Part shown: piece by piece, positions 8,073 to 16,997 of the stretch
Layout of the letters: each line of letters begins with the position of its first letter
Numbering within the stretch: the first letter of the stretch is position 1
Source: Bacillus massilinigeriensis
GTDB taxonomy: Bacteria > Bacillota > Bacilli > Bacillales > Cytobacillaceae
Length of the DNA stretch: 64,000 nt
Assembly: GCF_900111815.1 (NCBI RefSeq)
Contig: NZ_LT630004.1
Coordinates: forward strand, 2,292,697-2,356,696
Reading direction: 5' to 3'
Notes under the pieces: generated by a model
The model's database searches: none
Told to the model about the DNA's origin: nothing
Seen by the model: only the letters and a program-made list of their open reading frames with translations
Position numbers and translations under genes: made by a program

Positions 8073-9971
8073 TTATAATGTTTGGAACGTTTTTTCCATC
8101 TCATACTCCTTTTGAAAGGAGTATTTTTTTTCGACATAAACATCATGCCATAACATGAACATTAGAACCGTCCAGATTTTTCGGCTATTATCTGCTTTGT
8201 TCTGGCAGTGGTCATCAAGCAACTGCAGGACATACGATTTGTTGATGAGATGATCCGTGTTGCTTTCTTTGATCAGGTTCTTTGCCCATCCATTCATTTC
8301 ATCTTTCAGCCAATGGCGGATTGGAACAGGAAACCCAAGTTTTTTCCGATCAAGCACATGCGCTGGAACTACACCTTCCGCAGCTTTGCGCAAAATGTAC
8401 TTTGTAGTCCCATTGGCAGTTTTCAGGCTCGTTGGAATTTTCGATGCTGTTTCAAATACTGCTTTGTCCAAGAAAGGAACCCGAAGTTCCAATGAATGTG
8501 CCATGGTCATTTTATCTGCTTTAAGAAGGATATCCCCTCTCATCCACGTATGAATATCGATATATTGCATTCGGTCAACAGGGTCGTATCCTCTGCTTTC
8601 CGCATACAAAGGCTTGGTTATATCCGTATAATGCAGTCCTTCTTGGTAGACGTTCATGAGCTCCCGCTTTTCTTTCTCTGTGAACATCTTCGCGTTTCCA
8701 ATATAACGCTCCTCCATCGGGGTAACGCCGCGTTCGAGGAAGCTCTTCCCCTTCATTCCCTTAGGCATGATCTTTGCGATAATTTTCAGCAATGATTTGC
8801 CGATAGCTGGAATCTTATTAAAAATTTCTAGGTCTTGAGGTTCTCGATAGATGTTATAGCCTCCGAACAGTTCATCGGCTCCTTCACCTGAAAGAACAAC
8901 CGTTACATGCTTCCTTGCTTCTCTCGCAACAAAATAGAGTGGAACACATGCTGGATCTGCAAGCGGATCGTCCATATGCCACATGATTTTCGGCAGCTCT
9001 TCCATATACTCTTGTGGTGAAATAATATAGCTGATATTTTCGACCCCAAGCTTGTCAGCTGTTTCTTTTGCAACATCTACTTCACTGAAACCATTGCGTT
9101 CAAATCCAACAGAAAACGTCTTGATTGCAGGATGGAATTCCTTTGCAATCGAAGCGATGATGGAAGAATCAATACCGCCTGAAAGGAAAGAACCGACCGG
9201 CACATCGCTCCGCATATGGATTTTAACCGAGTCAAACATTACATCGCGGATTTCCTTGATAAACGTATCCTCCGACTTGTACACCGGCTGGAAGTTTGCT
9301 TTCCAGTAGCGTTCAATTTTCATTGGGCCACCGATTTTTTTCGTAAAGAAATGACCAGGCTCCAGCTTATGGATACCTTTTGACATAGTATCAGGCTCTG
9401 GTACAAACTGATACGTTAAATAGTGCTGCAATGACTGATAATCAAGGACATCATTCTCCAACGCGAGGAGGATGCTCTTTTTCTCTGAACCGAAGAACGT
9501 TCTTTCCCCATCTTCGAAATAAAAGAATGGTTTAATCCCAAAAGGATCTCTAGCGCCAAATAGCTGCTGCTCCTGTTTATCCCAAATAACGAAAGAAAAC
9601 ATGCCGCGGAGCCTACTCACTGCCTTCTCCTTCAGGTGGCTGTACAACGCAATGATTACTTCTGTATCCGAATGCGTTGCAAATTCCAAGCCTTCCTGCA
9701 AAAGTTCGTCTCTAAGCTCTACATAGTTATATACTTCTCCATTAAAAATGATCCAGTATCGCTCATTTTCATAGGTGAGGGGCTGATGGCCACACTCGAT
9801 GTCAATGATGCTAAGACGGCGGAAACCAAACTGAATATGTTCATCATCATAAAAACCATCGTCATCAGGTCCCCTGTGAGTGATCACATCATTCATATTT
9901 TTAAACAGCTGTTTCTGTTCAGCAGTGTATTTATGTGTATTTTCGTGTACACAACCGATAAAGCCACACAT
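8073..9971 (-). CDS. asnB: Asparagine synthetase, glutamine-hydrolysing (AsnB)
   Basis: A 632-residue protein, the same length as B. subtilis AsnB. It starts MCGFIGCV, so Cys2 becomes the N-terminal glutaminase nucleophile after Met removal. The N-terminal class II glutamine amidotransferase domain (RRLSIID, NGEVYNY) is followed by the synthetase domain with the pyrophosphate loop SGGIDSS and a GEGADELFGGY segment. It makes asparagine from aspartate, glutamine and ATP. The frame extends 22 codons further upstream, but the start is set by Cys2 and the AAGGTGA site. In B. subtilis asnB follows ytnA; no amino acid permease is present here. Confidence 0.95.
   Translation of the reverse strand: MCGFIGCVHENTHKYTAEQKQLFKNMNDVITHRGPDDDGFYDDEHIQFGFRRLSIIDIECGHQPLTYENERYWIIFNGEVYNYVELRDELLQEGLEFATHSDTEVIIALYSHLKEKAVSRLRGMFSFVIWDKQEQQLFGARDPFGIKPFFYFEDGERTFFGSEKKSILLALENDVLDYQSLQHYLTYQFVPEPDTMSKGIHKLEPGHFFTKKIGGPMKIERYWKANFQPVYKSEDTFIKEIRDVMFDSVKIHMRSDVPVGSFLSGGIDSSIIASIAKEFHPAIKTFSVGFERNGFSEVDVAKETADKLGVENISYIISPQEYMEELPKIMWHMDDPLADPACVPLYFVAREARKHVTVVLSGEGADELFGGYNIYREPQDLEIFNKIPAIGKSLLKIIAKIMPKGMKGKSFLERGVTPMEERYIGNAKMFTEKEKRELMNVYQEGLHYTDITKPLYAESRGYDPVDRMQYIDIHTWMRGDILLKADKMTMAHSLELRVPFLDKAVFETASKIPTSLKTANGTTKYILRKAAEGVVPAHVLDRKKLGFPVPIRHWLKDEMNGWAKNLIKESNTDHLINKSYVLQLLDDHCQNKADNSRKIWTVLMFMLWHDVYVEKKYSFQKEYEMEKTFQTL
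8103..8131 (+). terminator. Terminator of the C39 peptidase gene, inside the asnB coding end
   Basis: Stem atactcctt (8103-8111) with aaggagtat (8116-8124) is followed by eight T on the plus strand. It lies inside the last codons of the convergent asnB gene, so the same DNA serves as coding sequence on one strand and terminator on the other. Confidence 0.8.
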
Positions 9972-10126
9972 TATGTACGTCACCTTCTCCGTTCCAAAAG
10001 AATAATATTGCTGTGCATAAAAAGTGCTATTTCGCACTATATAATACTAACACTAAATGTATTCGCTTTGCATCAATGAAGGAAAAAAATAAAGAATTGG
10101 ATAAATATCACTATTATTCCAGTCAT

Positions 10127-10171
10127 AAAAAAAAGCTGGCGACCGCAAAAAGTGCAGACCCAGCTTTTTTA
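10127..10171 (-). terminator. Intrinsic terminator of metK
   Basis: An inverted repeat with arms aaaaaagctgg and ccagctttttt around a 20-nt partly paired loop lies just after the metK stop. It has a T-run on the minus strand. Confidence 0.85.
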
Positions 10172-10175
10172 TTTG

Positions 10176-11375
10176 TTAAATGTTAGCTTGTTTGCGTAGT
10201 TGTCCTGCTTTATCTGTACGCTCCCAAGGAAGATCGATATCCGCCCTGCCAAAATGGCCGTAAGCAGCTGTCTGCTTATAAATAGGCCTGCGCAGGTCGA
10301 GCATTTTGATGATTCCTGCAGGGCGCAAGTCGAAGTTTTTGCTGACAAGGTCTGTCAAAACATCTTCGCTCACTTTGCCTGTACCGAATGTATCAACCGC
10401 AATAGAAACTGGCTTTGCAACACCGATGGCGTATGCAAACTGCACTTCCACTTTATCAGCGAGACCAGCTGCAACAATGTTTTTGGCAACGTATCGTGCA
10501 GCATAGGCAGCAGAGCGGTCAACCTTTGTAGGATCCTTACCGGAGAACGCACCGCCACCGTGACGTGCATAGCCGCCATATGTATCGACGATAATCTTAC
10601 GGCCAGTAAGACCGGCATCTCCTTGAGGACCACCAATAACGAAACGGCCAGTTGGGTTGATGAAGTACTTAGTATTTTCATCAATCAGTTCTTTCGGAAC
10701 TACAGGGTTGATGACATACTCTTTCAAATTACGCTGAATCTGGTCAAGCGTTACTTCTGGATGGTGCTGGGTAGAGATAACGATTGTATCGATTCTAACA
10801 GGTTGGTTGTTTTCATCATACTCTACCGTTACCTGGGTTTTTCCATCTGGGCGCAGGTATGGAAGCAGCTCATCTTTGCGTACCTCCGTCAGCCTGCGTG
10901 CAAGCTTATGTGCCAAAGAGATTGGAAGAGGCATAAGTTCCTTTGTCTCATTGCACGCAAATCCGAACATAAGGCCTTGGTCGCCTGCTCCAATCGCTTC
11001 GATCTCTTCATCAGACATTTGGCCTTCACGGGATTCAAGCGCTTTGTCTACACCCATTGCAATATCCGCTGACTGTTCGTCAATCGAAGTAAGCACAGCG
11101 CAAGTCTCAGAATCGAATCCGTATTTCGCCCGTGTATAACCAATATTCTTGACTGTCTCACGAACAATTTTCGGGATATCGACGTAAGTGCTTGTTGTAA
11201 TTTCTCCAGCAACCAATACCAAACCTGTTGTAACAGAAGTTTCAGCAGCGACACGAGCATTTGCATCCTTTGAAAGGATCGCATCAAGAATTGCATCGGA
11301 AATTTGATCGCAAATCTTGTCAGGATGGCCTTCAGTCACTGACTCGGAAGTGAACAAACGGCGTTTTGTTGACAT
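10176..11375 (-). CDS. metK: S-adenosylmethionine synthetase (MetK)
   Basis: A 399-residue enzyme that forms SAM from methionine and ATP. It has the signature motifs [16 protein letters not shown] near residue 17, [10 protein letters not shown] in the middle and [16 protein letters not shown] near residue 265, with three repeated subdomains as expected. The ATG has an AAGGAGG site. Expression is most likely controlled by the S-box riboswitch and its terminator 230-420 nt upstream. This is unusual in that a long second leader with further hairpins lies between the terminator and the start. Its neighbours match B. subtilis apart from the DCC gene upstream. Confidence 0.97.
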   Translation of the reverse strand: MSTKRRLFTSESVTEGHPDKICDQISDAILDAILSKDANARVAAETSVTTGLVLVAGEITTSTYVDIPKIVRETVKNIGYTRAKYGFDSETCAVLTSIDEQSADIAMGVDKALESREGQMSDEEIEAIGAGDQGLMFGFACNETKELMPLPISLAHKLARRLTEVRKDELLPYLRPDGKTQVTVEYDENNQPVRIDTIVISTQHHPEVTLDQIQRNLKEYVINPVVPKELIDENTKYFINPTGRFVIGGPQGDAGLTGRKIIVDTYGGYARHGGGAFSGKDPTKVDRSAAYAARYVAKNIVAAGLADKVEVQFAYAIGVAKPVSIAVDTFGTGKVSEDVLTDLVSKNFDLRPAGIIKMLDLRRPIYKQTAAYGHFGRADIDLPWERTDKAGQLRKQANI

Positions 11376-11407
11376 CTTGTTTCCTCCTTAATATATGGAA
11401 ATGTTAG

Positions 11408-11538
11408 GACCCCCCACCAGGTCCGACTTTGATACGGTACTCATTCCCTTAGTAGTATGAAATAAACCCAGAGATATTATTAGGAATATGGCTGTTGAAA
11501 AAGTGTCCGCCAATGTCAGCAAGGCCATTCACTTTTTC
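11408..11538 (-). promoter_or_regulatory. metK secondary leader with two extra hairpins
   Basis: Between the S-box terminator and metK the leader runs about 230 nt. It contains an inverted repeat gaaaaagtg (11497-11505) with cactttttc (11530-11538), and a short hairpin ggacc/ggtcc (11408-11425) about 20 nt before the ribosome binding site. No open frame with a binding site is seen here. Function unknown; a second promoter or a post-transcriptional control element are both possible. Confidence 0.4.
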
Positions 11539-11603
11539 TTTTCCACTCCCAATCAAGGCACCTTATAAGGTTTTTATGTTCCGCCACCTTCGGAAAATCG
11601 GCA

Positions 11604-11645
11604 TAAAAAAACCCTTCCATCATCTATTGAGGAAAGGGTTTTGGC
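11604..11645 (-). terminator. Riboswitch-controlled terminator upstream of metK
   Basis: On the minus strand, aaaccctttcc pairs with ggaagggttt (one bulge), followed by a run of seven T. It lies 20 nt after the S-box aptamer, the expected position of the SAM-responsive terminator. Confidence 0.9.
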
Positions 11646-11664
11646 TTCAAATCCGCGCCTTTCA

Positions 11665-11797
11665 CTCTTATCGTTCAAGGGCTGTCCCCTTGCCTCAGGT
11701 TAGCACCTTTGCTAAAAAGCACAGCAATTTTGCTGTTTACTTTCTGCAGGTTGCTGGGTTTCATAGGGCCTGTCCCTCCACCAGCTCGGGATAAGAG
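11665..11797 (-). promoter_or_regulatory. SAM-I (S-box) riboswitch of metK
   Basis: On the minus strand the outer P1 arms are ctcttatc and gataagag. The hallmark core GGCCCTATGAAACCCAGCAA is present, followed by a variable stem-loop with a GC-containing hairpin and then AAGGTGCTAA and the last stem. This is the class I SAM aptamer, which represses transcription when SAM is plentiful. It precedes metK, a classical S-box gene. A plausible promoter (TTGCGT, 18 nt, GATACT) lies just upstream, overlapping the gap to the DCC gene. Confidence 0.95.
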
Positions 11798-11850
11798 AGT
11801 ATCCGTTCAAGTCAAAATAATACGCAATGAAACACCAGATGTCAATGATT

Positions 11851-12225
11851 TTATGAATCCCTAATGGAACAAGTATCATCAGTGCATTTATCATGGAAAA
11901 AAAGGTGCCGGTTTTTAGCTATCAGTCTATAAATCGGTACTCCCCAAATTGGAACAAACGGCATATAAAGGAGGAGAGCAACAGGGAAAGTCACAGGGAA
12001 TAAGAGAAGCACCTTCCTAACCCCATAAAACCCCTTTAAAACTTCTCCATTTTCCAAGACAACATGGATTTCTTCTCTTAAATCCTCTGCGGAAAATTGG
12101 ATGCTGTTCCACTCTTCAAGCGGAGTCCAATTCGCCTTCGCGAGCCAATCTAACTTTTTCATCCTTTTCATTGAATTGGTACATAACGAACATGTTGAAT
12201 CGTATAAAACAACAACCTTAGCCAC
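11851..12225 (-). CDS. DCC-family thiol-disulfide oxidoreductase-like protein (DUF393)
   Basis: A 124-residue protein. It begins AKVVVLYDSTCSLCTNS, the thioredoxin-like strand followed by the family motif with a CSLC pair. The hydrophobic middle reads PVTFPVALLLYMPFVPIW, and the C-terminus has the CTDDTC cysteines. The family is related to B. subtilis YuxK; the substrate is unknown. The GTG start is chosen because of GGGGGG 5 nt upstream and the natural position before the first strand. Its placement between metK and pckA differs from B. subtilis, so it is likely an insertion or relocation. It is separated from metK by the riboswitch region. Confidence 0.8.
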   Translation of the reverse strand: MAKVVVLYDSTCSLCTNSMKRMKKLDWLAKANWTPLEEWNSIQFSAEDLREEIHVVLENGEVLKGFYGVRKVLLLFPVTFPVALLLYMPFVPIWGVPIYRLIAKNRHLFFHDKCTDDTCSIRDS

Positions 12226-12310
12226 TCCATCCCCCCCTTTTTTCTTCCTTATATTATATTTTAACATTCTTAAAAAGGGGCAAAAAAGATGTATAGTTTT
12301 TCATTCGATT

Positions 12311-12342
12311 AGTATAGACTAATGATTTCAATGTGCTATACT
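12311..12342 (+). promoter_or_regulatory. pckA promoter region with CcpN-type operator
   Basis: TGTGCTATACT (12332-12342) fits the published CcpN box TRTGHYATAYW at every position. It overlaps a possible SigA -10 (TATACT, 12337-12342) with a weak -35 (TAGACT, 12315-12320) 16 nt upstream. AGTATAG at 12311 mirrors CTATACT, giving an interrupted palindrome. CcpN represses pckA and gapB during glycolysis in B. subtilis. A second -10-like TATAAT lies at 12372. Confidence 0.6.
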
Positions 12343-12406
12343 GTTCAATGAGATGGAAATGCTTACAACTATATAATAATTTTTTAATAAAGGAAGGTAT
12401 TCTTGA

Positions 12407-13999
12407 ATGACATCTACAAGTGTATCGAATGAGGTTTCCCAGCTTCTTTCAGGGAAAAACGTCCATATGCAACTGTCTGTTCCTAAACTGACAGAAAAAG
12501 TCCTTTCCAGAGGAGAAGGAATCCTTACATCAACAGGTGCTGTGCGGGCTACAACAGGTAAATACACTGGACGCTCGCCTAAAGACAAATTCATTGTCGA
12601 AGAGGCATCTATAAAAGATAAGATCGACTGGGGCCCAGTTAATCAGCCAATTTCTGAAGAAGTTTTTTCAAACTTGTACAATAAAGTATTAAACTATCTC
12701 AAAGAAAAAGAAGAAGTATTCGTGTTTAAAGGCTTTGCAGGGGCTGATACAAAATCTCGCTTGCCTATCCAAGTAATCAATGAATATGCCTGGCACAATC
12801 TTTTTGCCCATCAGCTGTTCATCAGGCCGACCGAAGAAGAACTAGAAAACCATAAGTCTGAGTTCACAGTCATTTCAGTTCCAAATTTCAAAGCAGATCC
12901 GGAAGTGGACGGCACAAGGTCTGAAACGTTCATCATTGTTTCTTTTGAACAAAAAGTTGTGTTAATTGGCGGTACTGAGTATGCAGGGGAAATGAAGAAA
13001 TCCATTTTCTCCGTCATGAACTACCTGCTTCCTGAGTCTGGAATTATGCCGATGCACTGCTCAGCCAATGTAGGCGCTGAGGGAGACGTTGCCTTGTTTT
13101 TTGGTCTTTCCGGTACTGGGAAAACAACGCTTTCGGCCGATCCGACAAGACGCTTGATTGGCGATGATGAACATGGTTGGTCTGCCAATGGTGTATTCAA
13201 TATTGAAGGCGGCTGCTATGCTAAGTGCATTAGCCTATCCCGCGAAAAAGAACCGCAAATTTTCGATGCTATCCGCTTCGGTTCGGTACTCGAGAATGTT
13301 GTTCTTGATGATAACACTCGCTTGGCAGACTACGACGATGGATCTCTTACAGAGAACACAAGGGCTGCATATCCAATCCAAGCAATGGAAAATATTGTAG
13401 AGCCAAGCATTGCAGGACATCCGAATGCAATCGTATTCCTGACAGCAGATGCCTTCGGCGTATTACCTCCGATTTCAAAGCTGACAAAGGAGCAAGCAAT
13501 GTACCATTTCCTAAGCGGATACACTTCAAAGCTTGCAGGTACAGAGCGGGGCATCACTTCTCCTGAAGCAACCTTCTCCACATGCTTTGGGTCACCGTTC
13601 CTTCCGCTTCCTGCTACTCGCTATGCAGAAATGCTTGGCCAGAAAATTGATGAGCACGGTGCAAATGTCTATCTCGTTAATACAGGCTGGACTGGCGGAG
13701 AGTACGGTACCGGCAGCCGAATGAAGCTTTCTTATACTCGCGCGATGATCCATGCTGCGCTCGAGGGCGAATTGAACAATGTGGAAACCGTTAAGGACGA
13801 GAACTTCGGCCTTGCAATTCCACTTCACGTGCCGGGAGTGCCTGATGATGTTCTTCAACCTGTAAAGACATGGGCTAATGAAGAAGAATATCACGAGAAA
13901 GCGAAAGAGCTTGCAATGAAATTCCGCGAGAACTTTAAAAAGTTCGAAAATGTCTCCAATGACATCGTTGAAAAAGGCGGCCCTGTCAACTCTCGATAG
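12407..13999 (+). CDS. pckA: Phosphoenolpyruvate carboxykinase, ATP type (PckA)
   Basis: A 530-residue enzyme catalysing oxaloacetate plus ATP to phosphoenolpyruvate, CO2 and ADP, the first committed step of gluconeogenesis. The P-loop is [11 protein letters not shown] near residue 234, with the following GDDEHGWS and EGGCYAKC segments that bind metal and substrate. The TGRSPKDKF motif near residue 55 binds oxaloacetate. The start has AAGGAAGG 9 nt upstream. It is monocistronic with a strong terminator, and a CcpN-type operator lies upstream, consistent with repression on glucose. Confidence 0.97.
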   Translation: MTSTSVSNEVSQLLSGKNVHMQLSVPKLTEKVLSRGEGILTSTGAVRATTGKYTGRSPKDKFIVEEASIKDKIDWGPVNQPISEEVFSNLYNKVLNYLKEKEEVFVFKGFAGADTKSRLPIQVINEYAWHNLFAHQLFIRPTEEELENHKSEFTVISVPNFKADPEVDGTRSETFIIVSFEQKVVLIGGTEYAGEMKKSIFSVMNYLLPESGIMPMHCSANVGAEGDVALFFGLSGTGKTTLSADPTRRLIGDDEHGWSANGVFNIEGGCYAKCISLSREKEPQIFDAIRFGSVLENVVLDDNTRLADYDDGSLTENTRAAYPIQAMENIVEPSIAGHPNAIVFLTADAFGVLPPISKLTKEQAMYHFLSGYTSKLAGTERGITSPEATFSTCFGSPFLPLPATRYAEMLGQKIDEHGANVYLVNTGWTGGEYGTGSRMKLSYTRAMIHAALEGELNNVETVKDENFGLAIPLHVPGVPDDVLQPVKTWANEEEYHEKAKELAMKFRENFKKFENVSNDIVEKGGPVNSR

Positions 14000-14008
14000 A
14001 CGACTAAA

Positions 14009-14046
14009 GAAAGGTCAGCTGCAATAATGGCAGCTGACCTTTTTAA
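14009..14046. terminator. Terminator between pckA and ytmB
   Basis: Arms aaaggtcagctgc and gcagctgaccttt with a short loop are followed by T on the plus strand. It also covers the convergent end of ytmB, so it probably works in both directions. Confidence 0.9.
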
Positions 14047-14285
14047 TTTGTGCTTTTTAGGGAAAGTAACTGGTACATCAAATTTGTTTCACCATTGGTC
14101 CATTCCACTTTTTTCACCACTGCTTGACCAATGAGATCGCCTTCTATCGTTTTCTTAACTTCCAATGGGATATCAAGCGGATAAAGACGGTATCCATCCT
14201 TTTTCAATGTGAACCAATTATCTTCCTCTCTCTTTTCTCTCCCTTTTGTTACAATCATTGTATTCAGCTCCAAAGGCATCCCCAT
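14043..14285 (-). CDS. ytmB: YtmB, DUF2584 protein
   Basis: An 80-residue cytosolic protein of unknown function, the same length as B. subtilis YtmB. The N-terminus MGMPLELNTMIVTKG and the later YRLYPLDIPLEV segment define the family; the fold is probably a small beta-barrel. Two ATG codons are possible. The second (14285) is chosen because the AAAGGAG site is 9 nt away, while the first is only 3 nt from it. It follows ytmA on the same strand with 34 nt between them, so they are likely co-transcribed. Confidence 0.85.
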   Translation of the reverse strand: MGMPLELNTMIVTKGREKREEDNWFTLKKDGYRLYPLDIPLEVKKTIEGDLIGQAVVKKVEWTNGETNLMYQLLSLKSTN

Positions 14286-14319
14286 GAACATCCGCTCCTT
14301 TTTATTTCTCGCTCTAATC

Positions 14320-15111
14320 TTAACATGCTCCCCTTTGATTTTTCATCCATTCCGTCAAAGCTTTAACAACCTTGCGATTGACCAAAGGCGGGAAGTAATG
14401 CGTGTAAGCATCGTAATACCATGCAGTTACCGGCTTTTTAAGTTCCTTTAATTTTGTTTCAAGCCTTTTGGCATGCTCCAATGAAACATTACTATCCTTA
14501 GCACCGTGAATGATAAGCACCGGAACAGCCATCTTCTCTAAATGAGCTAGCGGCGTGCGATACATATATCTTTCTGGAAACTTCCCCGGCGTTCCTCCAA
14601 TCACCCTCTTCAACATTCGCCTTAAGTCTTTTCTTTCTCCGTATGTAAGGAACATATCGCTCACGCCGCCCCATGTAACTACCGATAAAGCATCAGGATA
14701 ACGGAGCGCAGTAAGAAGAGCCATTACTCCCCCTCTTGAAAAACCGAATATATGCACACCATCTACCCATGGCAGTGATTGCAGCAGCTCGTATGCTGCG
14801 AAGGCATCCTGACGATCCTCCCCGGCAAAATCCTCTCGCCCTTCTCCTCCTTGATTTCCTCTGTAAAAAGGAGCGAAAACCGTGAAGCCCTCTGCTGCAA
14901 ACTGTGCGATGCGAGCGGGTCGCACCTTTCCTACACTCTTTATTCCTCCCCGCAAGTATAAGAAGCCTTCCCTGCCTGATCCATCCAGCGGTGCAGCCAT
15001 CAGCCCCTTGACATTCAAGCCTCCTGCCATATATGTAACACTTTCCATCCTGACCTTTGGGTTTGGGGAAGGAAACGCAGACATTGAAACTATTCGACGC
15101 TTTCTCTCCAT
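14320..15111 (-). CDS. ytmA: Alpha/beta hydrolase YtmA (prolyl oligopeptidase-like)
   Basis: A 263-residue serine hydrolase. The segment FLYLRGGIKSVGKVRP near the N-terminus and the strongly conserved FAPFYRGNQGGEG are followed by the nucleophile elbow GFSRGG (around residue 127), Asp in HGAKDSNVS and His in YTHYFPP. It is close to B. subtilis YtmA over its full length. The substrate is unknown; the family is annotated as S9-like peptidase or dienelactone hydrolase. The ATG at 15111 has AAAGGAGG upstream. It is divergent from ytlA, with about 107 nt between the starts. Confidence 0.87.
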   Translation of the reverse strand: MERKRRIVSMSAFPSPNPKVRMESVTYMAGGLNVKGLMAAPLDGSGREGFLYLRGGIKSVGKVRPARIAQFAAEGFTVFAPFYRGNQGGEGREDFAGEDRQDAFAAYELLQSLPWVDGVHIFGFSRGGVMALLTALRYPDALSVVTWGGVSDMFLTYGERKDLRRMLKRVIGGTPGKFPERYMYRTPLAHLEKMAVPVLIIHGAKDSNVSLEHAKRLETKLKELKKPVTAWYYDAYTHYFPPLVNRKVVKALTEWMKNQRGAC

Positions 15112-15218
15112 CCTCGTTCCTCCTTTCATTCATCATATATGGGCATACACACATTTTTCAGCTATTCATACACTACCATAAAAGATGTTTTCGAAAAAAT
15201 TCAAAGGAGGCACCCTAA

Positions 15219-16214
15219 ATGAAGAAAGTGTTGAAAGCCTCACTCCCCTTCCTGCTGATGATTCTTCTCGTCATCCCGTTCGCTGCATGCAGCAAGGAAA
15301 AAATGCAAACAGTCAGGGTCGCAGAGGTCACACGTTCTATTTTTTATGCTCCCCAATATGTTGCGTTAGCCAAGGGATTTTTTAAAGAAGAAGGATTGAA
15401 GGTGGACCTGAAGACTACTTGGGGCGGTGACAAGACAATGACTGCCCTGCTGTCAAACGGGGCTGATATTGCTCTTGTCGGCTCTGAAACCTCCATTTAT
15501 GTGTATGCTCGCGGTTCAAACGACCCTGTTATTAATTTTGCCCAACTCACTCAAACAGATGGGACTTTCCTTGTATCAAGGAAAAAAATCGATCATTTTA
15601 CATGGGATCAACTGCAAGGAAAAACCTTCCTAGGGCAAAGGAAAGGCGGCATGCCACAGATGGTAGGGGAGTACGTGTTGAAGAAACACGGAATCGTACC
15701 AGAAAAGGATGTAAAGTTGATTCAGAATATTGACTTTGCGAATGTTGCAAATGCTTTTGCCTCCGGAACAGGAGATTTCGTGCAGCTTTTCGAACCTACT
15801 GCAAGCATTATGGAAAAGGAAGGAAAAGGATATATTGTTGCATCGTTCGGCTCTGAATCCGGTCATGTCCCTTACACTACTTTCATGACTAAAAACAGCT
15901 ATATAAAAAGCAATAAAGCAACGATTGATAAATTTACAAGAGCTATTTACCGGGCACAGCAATGGGTAGATTCCCACAGCGCAGAGGAAACGGCAAAGGT
16001 CATCCAGCCATTCTTTAAAGATACGGATACGGAACTTCTTGCAACAGTAGTGGATCGCTATAAAAAGCAAGAATCATTTGCTACAGACCCTGTCCTTGGC
16101 AAGAAAGAATGGAACAATCTCAAAAACATCATGAAAGAAGCAGGAGAGCTTCCAAAGGACGTTCCGCACAAAATACTAGTAGATACTGAAATTGCAAAAA
16201 ATGCGATGAAGTGA
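15219..16214 (+). CDS. ytlA: ABC transporter substrate-binding lipoprotein YtlA (NMT1/SsuA-like)
   Basis: A 331-residue lipoprotein. The signal peptide ends at the lipobox FAAC with Cys24 as the lipidated residue. The mature part begins like SsuA/NMT1 proteins (APQYVALAKGFFKEEGL) and has the GADIALVGSE and KHGIVPEKDV segments. It is the first gene of the ytlACD operon and would deliver its ligand to YtlD and YtlC. The family binds taurine, sulfonates, or thiamine-pyrimidine precursors; I cannot tell which. AAAGGAGG is placed 8 nt before the ATG. Confidence 0.87.
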   Translation: MKKVLKASLPFLLMILLVIPFAACSKEKMQTVRVAEVTRSIFYAPQYVALAKGFFKEEGLKVDLKTTWGGDKTMTALLSNGADIALVGSETSIYVYARGSNDPVINFAQLTQTDGTFLVSRKKIDHFTWDQLQGKTFLGQRKGGMPQMVGEYVLKKHGIVPEKDVKLIQNIDFANVANAFASGTGDFVQLFEPTASIMEKEGKGYIVASFGSESGHVPYTTFMTKNSYIKSNKATIDKFTRAIYRAQQWVDSHSAEETAKVIQPFFKDTDTELLATVVDRYKKQESFATDPVLGKKEWNNLKNIMKEAGELPKDVPHKILVDTEIAKNAMK

Positions 16215-16220
16215 GGTGCA

Positions 16221-16997
16221 ATGATGGAGTTTTTGACGCTAAGTAATATACATCATATTTATTTTACCAAAACATCTGCGACAACCGCGATAAAGGATAT
16301 TAACTTGGAAATCGCAAAAGGTGAGTTTATTTCCATCCTCGGCCCAAGCGGGTCCGGAAAGACAACCTTGCTCTCCATTATTGCAGGATTAATACAGCCA
16401 ACAGAGGGCCGTTTGCTCCTTGATGGCCATCCTCCTGGAAGCGGGCATCAAGGAATTGGTTACATGCTACAGGAGGATTATCTTTTTCCTTGGAAGACAA
16501 TCGAAGAGAATATCCTTCTTGGTCCCAAGATCACAGGAACACTGGATGCCTCTACGAGGGAAAAAGCAATTCTGCTGCTCGAACAAATGGGATTAAGAAA
16601 CGTTCTATCCTCCTACCCTAAGGAATTGTCAGGAGGAATGCGGCAAAGGGTAGCCTTGGTGCGCACACTTGTAACAGATCCTAAGCTGCTCTTGCTTGAT
16701 GAGCCATTTTCCGCCATTGATTATCAGACAAAACTGAAACTTGAGGATCTTGTTTCCAGTACTCTGAAGCATTTTCAAAAAACTGCAATCCTTGTCACGC
16801 ATGATATCGGAGAAGCAATTGCAATGAGCGACCGAATCGTCATGATCAGCCCTCTTCCAGGGACCATACACAAAATCTTTGAGGTGCCAGCTGAATTAAG
16901 AGATATAAGTCCATTCATGGCAAGGCAGCATCCATTCTTTAACGAGTTTTTCCAGACCATTTGGAAGGAGCTGGAGTCACTTGAATCCAAAACTTAA
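16221..16997 (+). CDS. ytlC: ABC transporter ATP-binding protein YtlC
   Basis: A 258-residue ATPase. The Walker A is GPSGSGKTT (residues about 41-49), the Q-loop is [10 protein letters not shown], the signature is LSGGMRQR, the Walker B is [12 protein letters not shown] and the H-loop is VTHDIGEA. This matches the SsuB/TauB/ThiZ family. The start follows the ytlA stop by six bases, and the two tandem ATG codons are alternatives. It energises the YtlD permease. It overlaps ytlD by 17 nt. Confidence 0.92.
   Translation: MMEFLTLSNIHHIYFTKTSATTAIKDINLEIAKGEFISILGPSGSGKTTLLSIIAGLIQPTEGRLLLDGHPPGSGHQGIGYMLQEDYLFPWKTIEENILLGPKITGTLDASTREKAILLLEQMGLRNVLSSYPKELSGGMRQRVALVRTLVTDPKLLLLDEPFSAIDYQTKLKLEDLVSSTLKHFQKTAILVTHDIGEAIAMSDRIVMISPLPGTIHKIFEVPAELRDISPFMARQHPFFNEFFQTIWKELESLESKT

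Noticed and set aside
10200-11072. Long open frame antisense to metK
   Set aside because: It lies fully opposite a strongly conserved gene, has cysteine- and arginine-rich composition unlike a protein, and no binding site.
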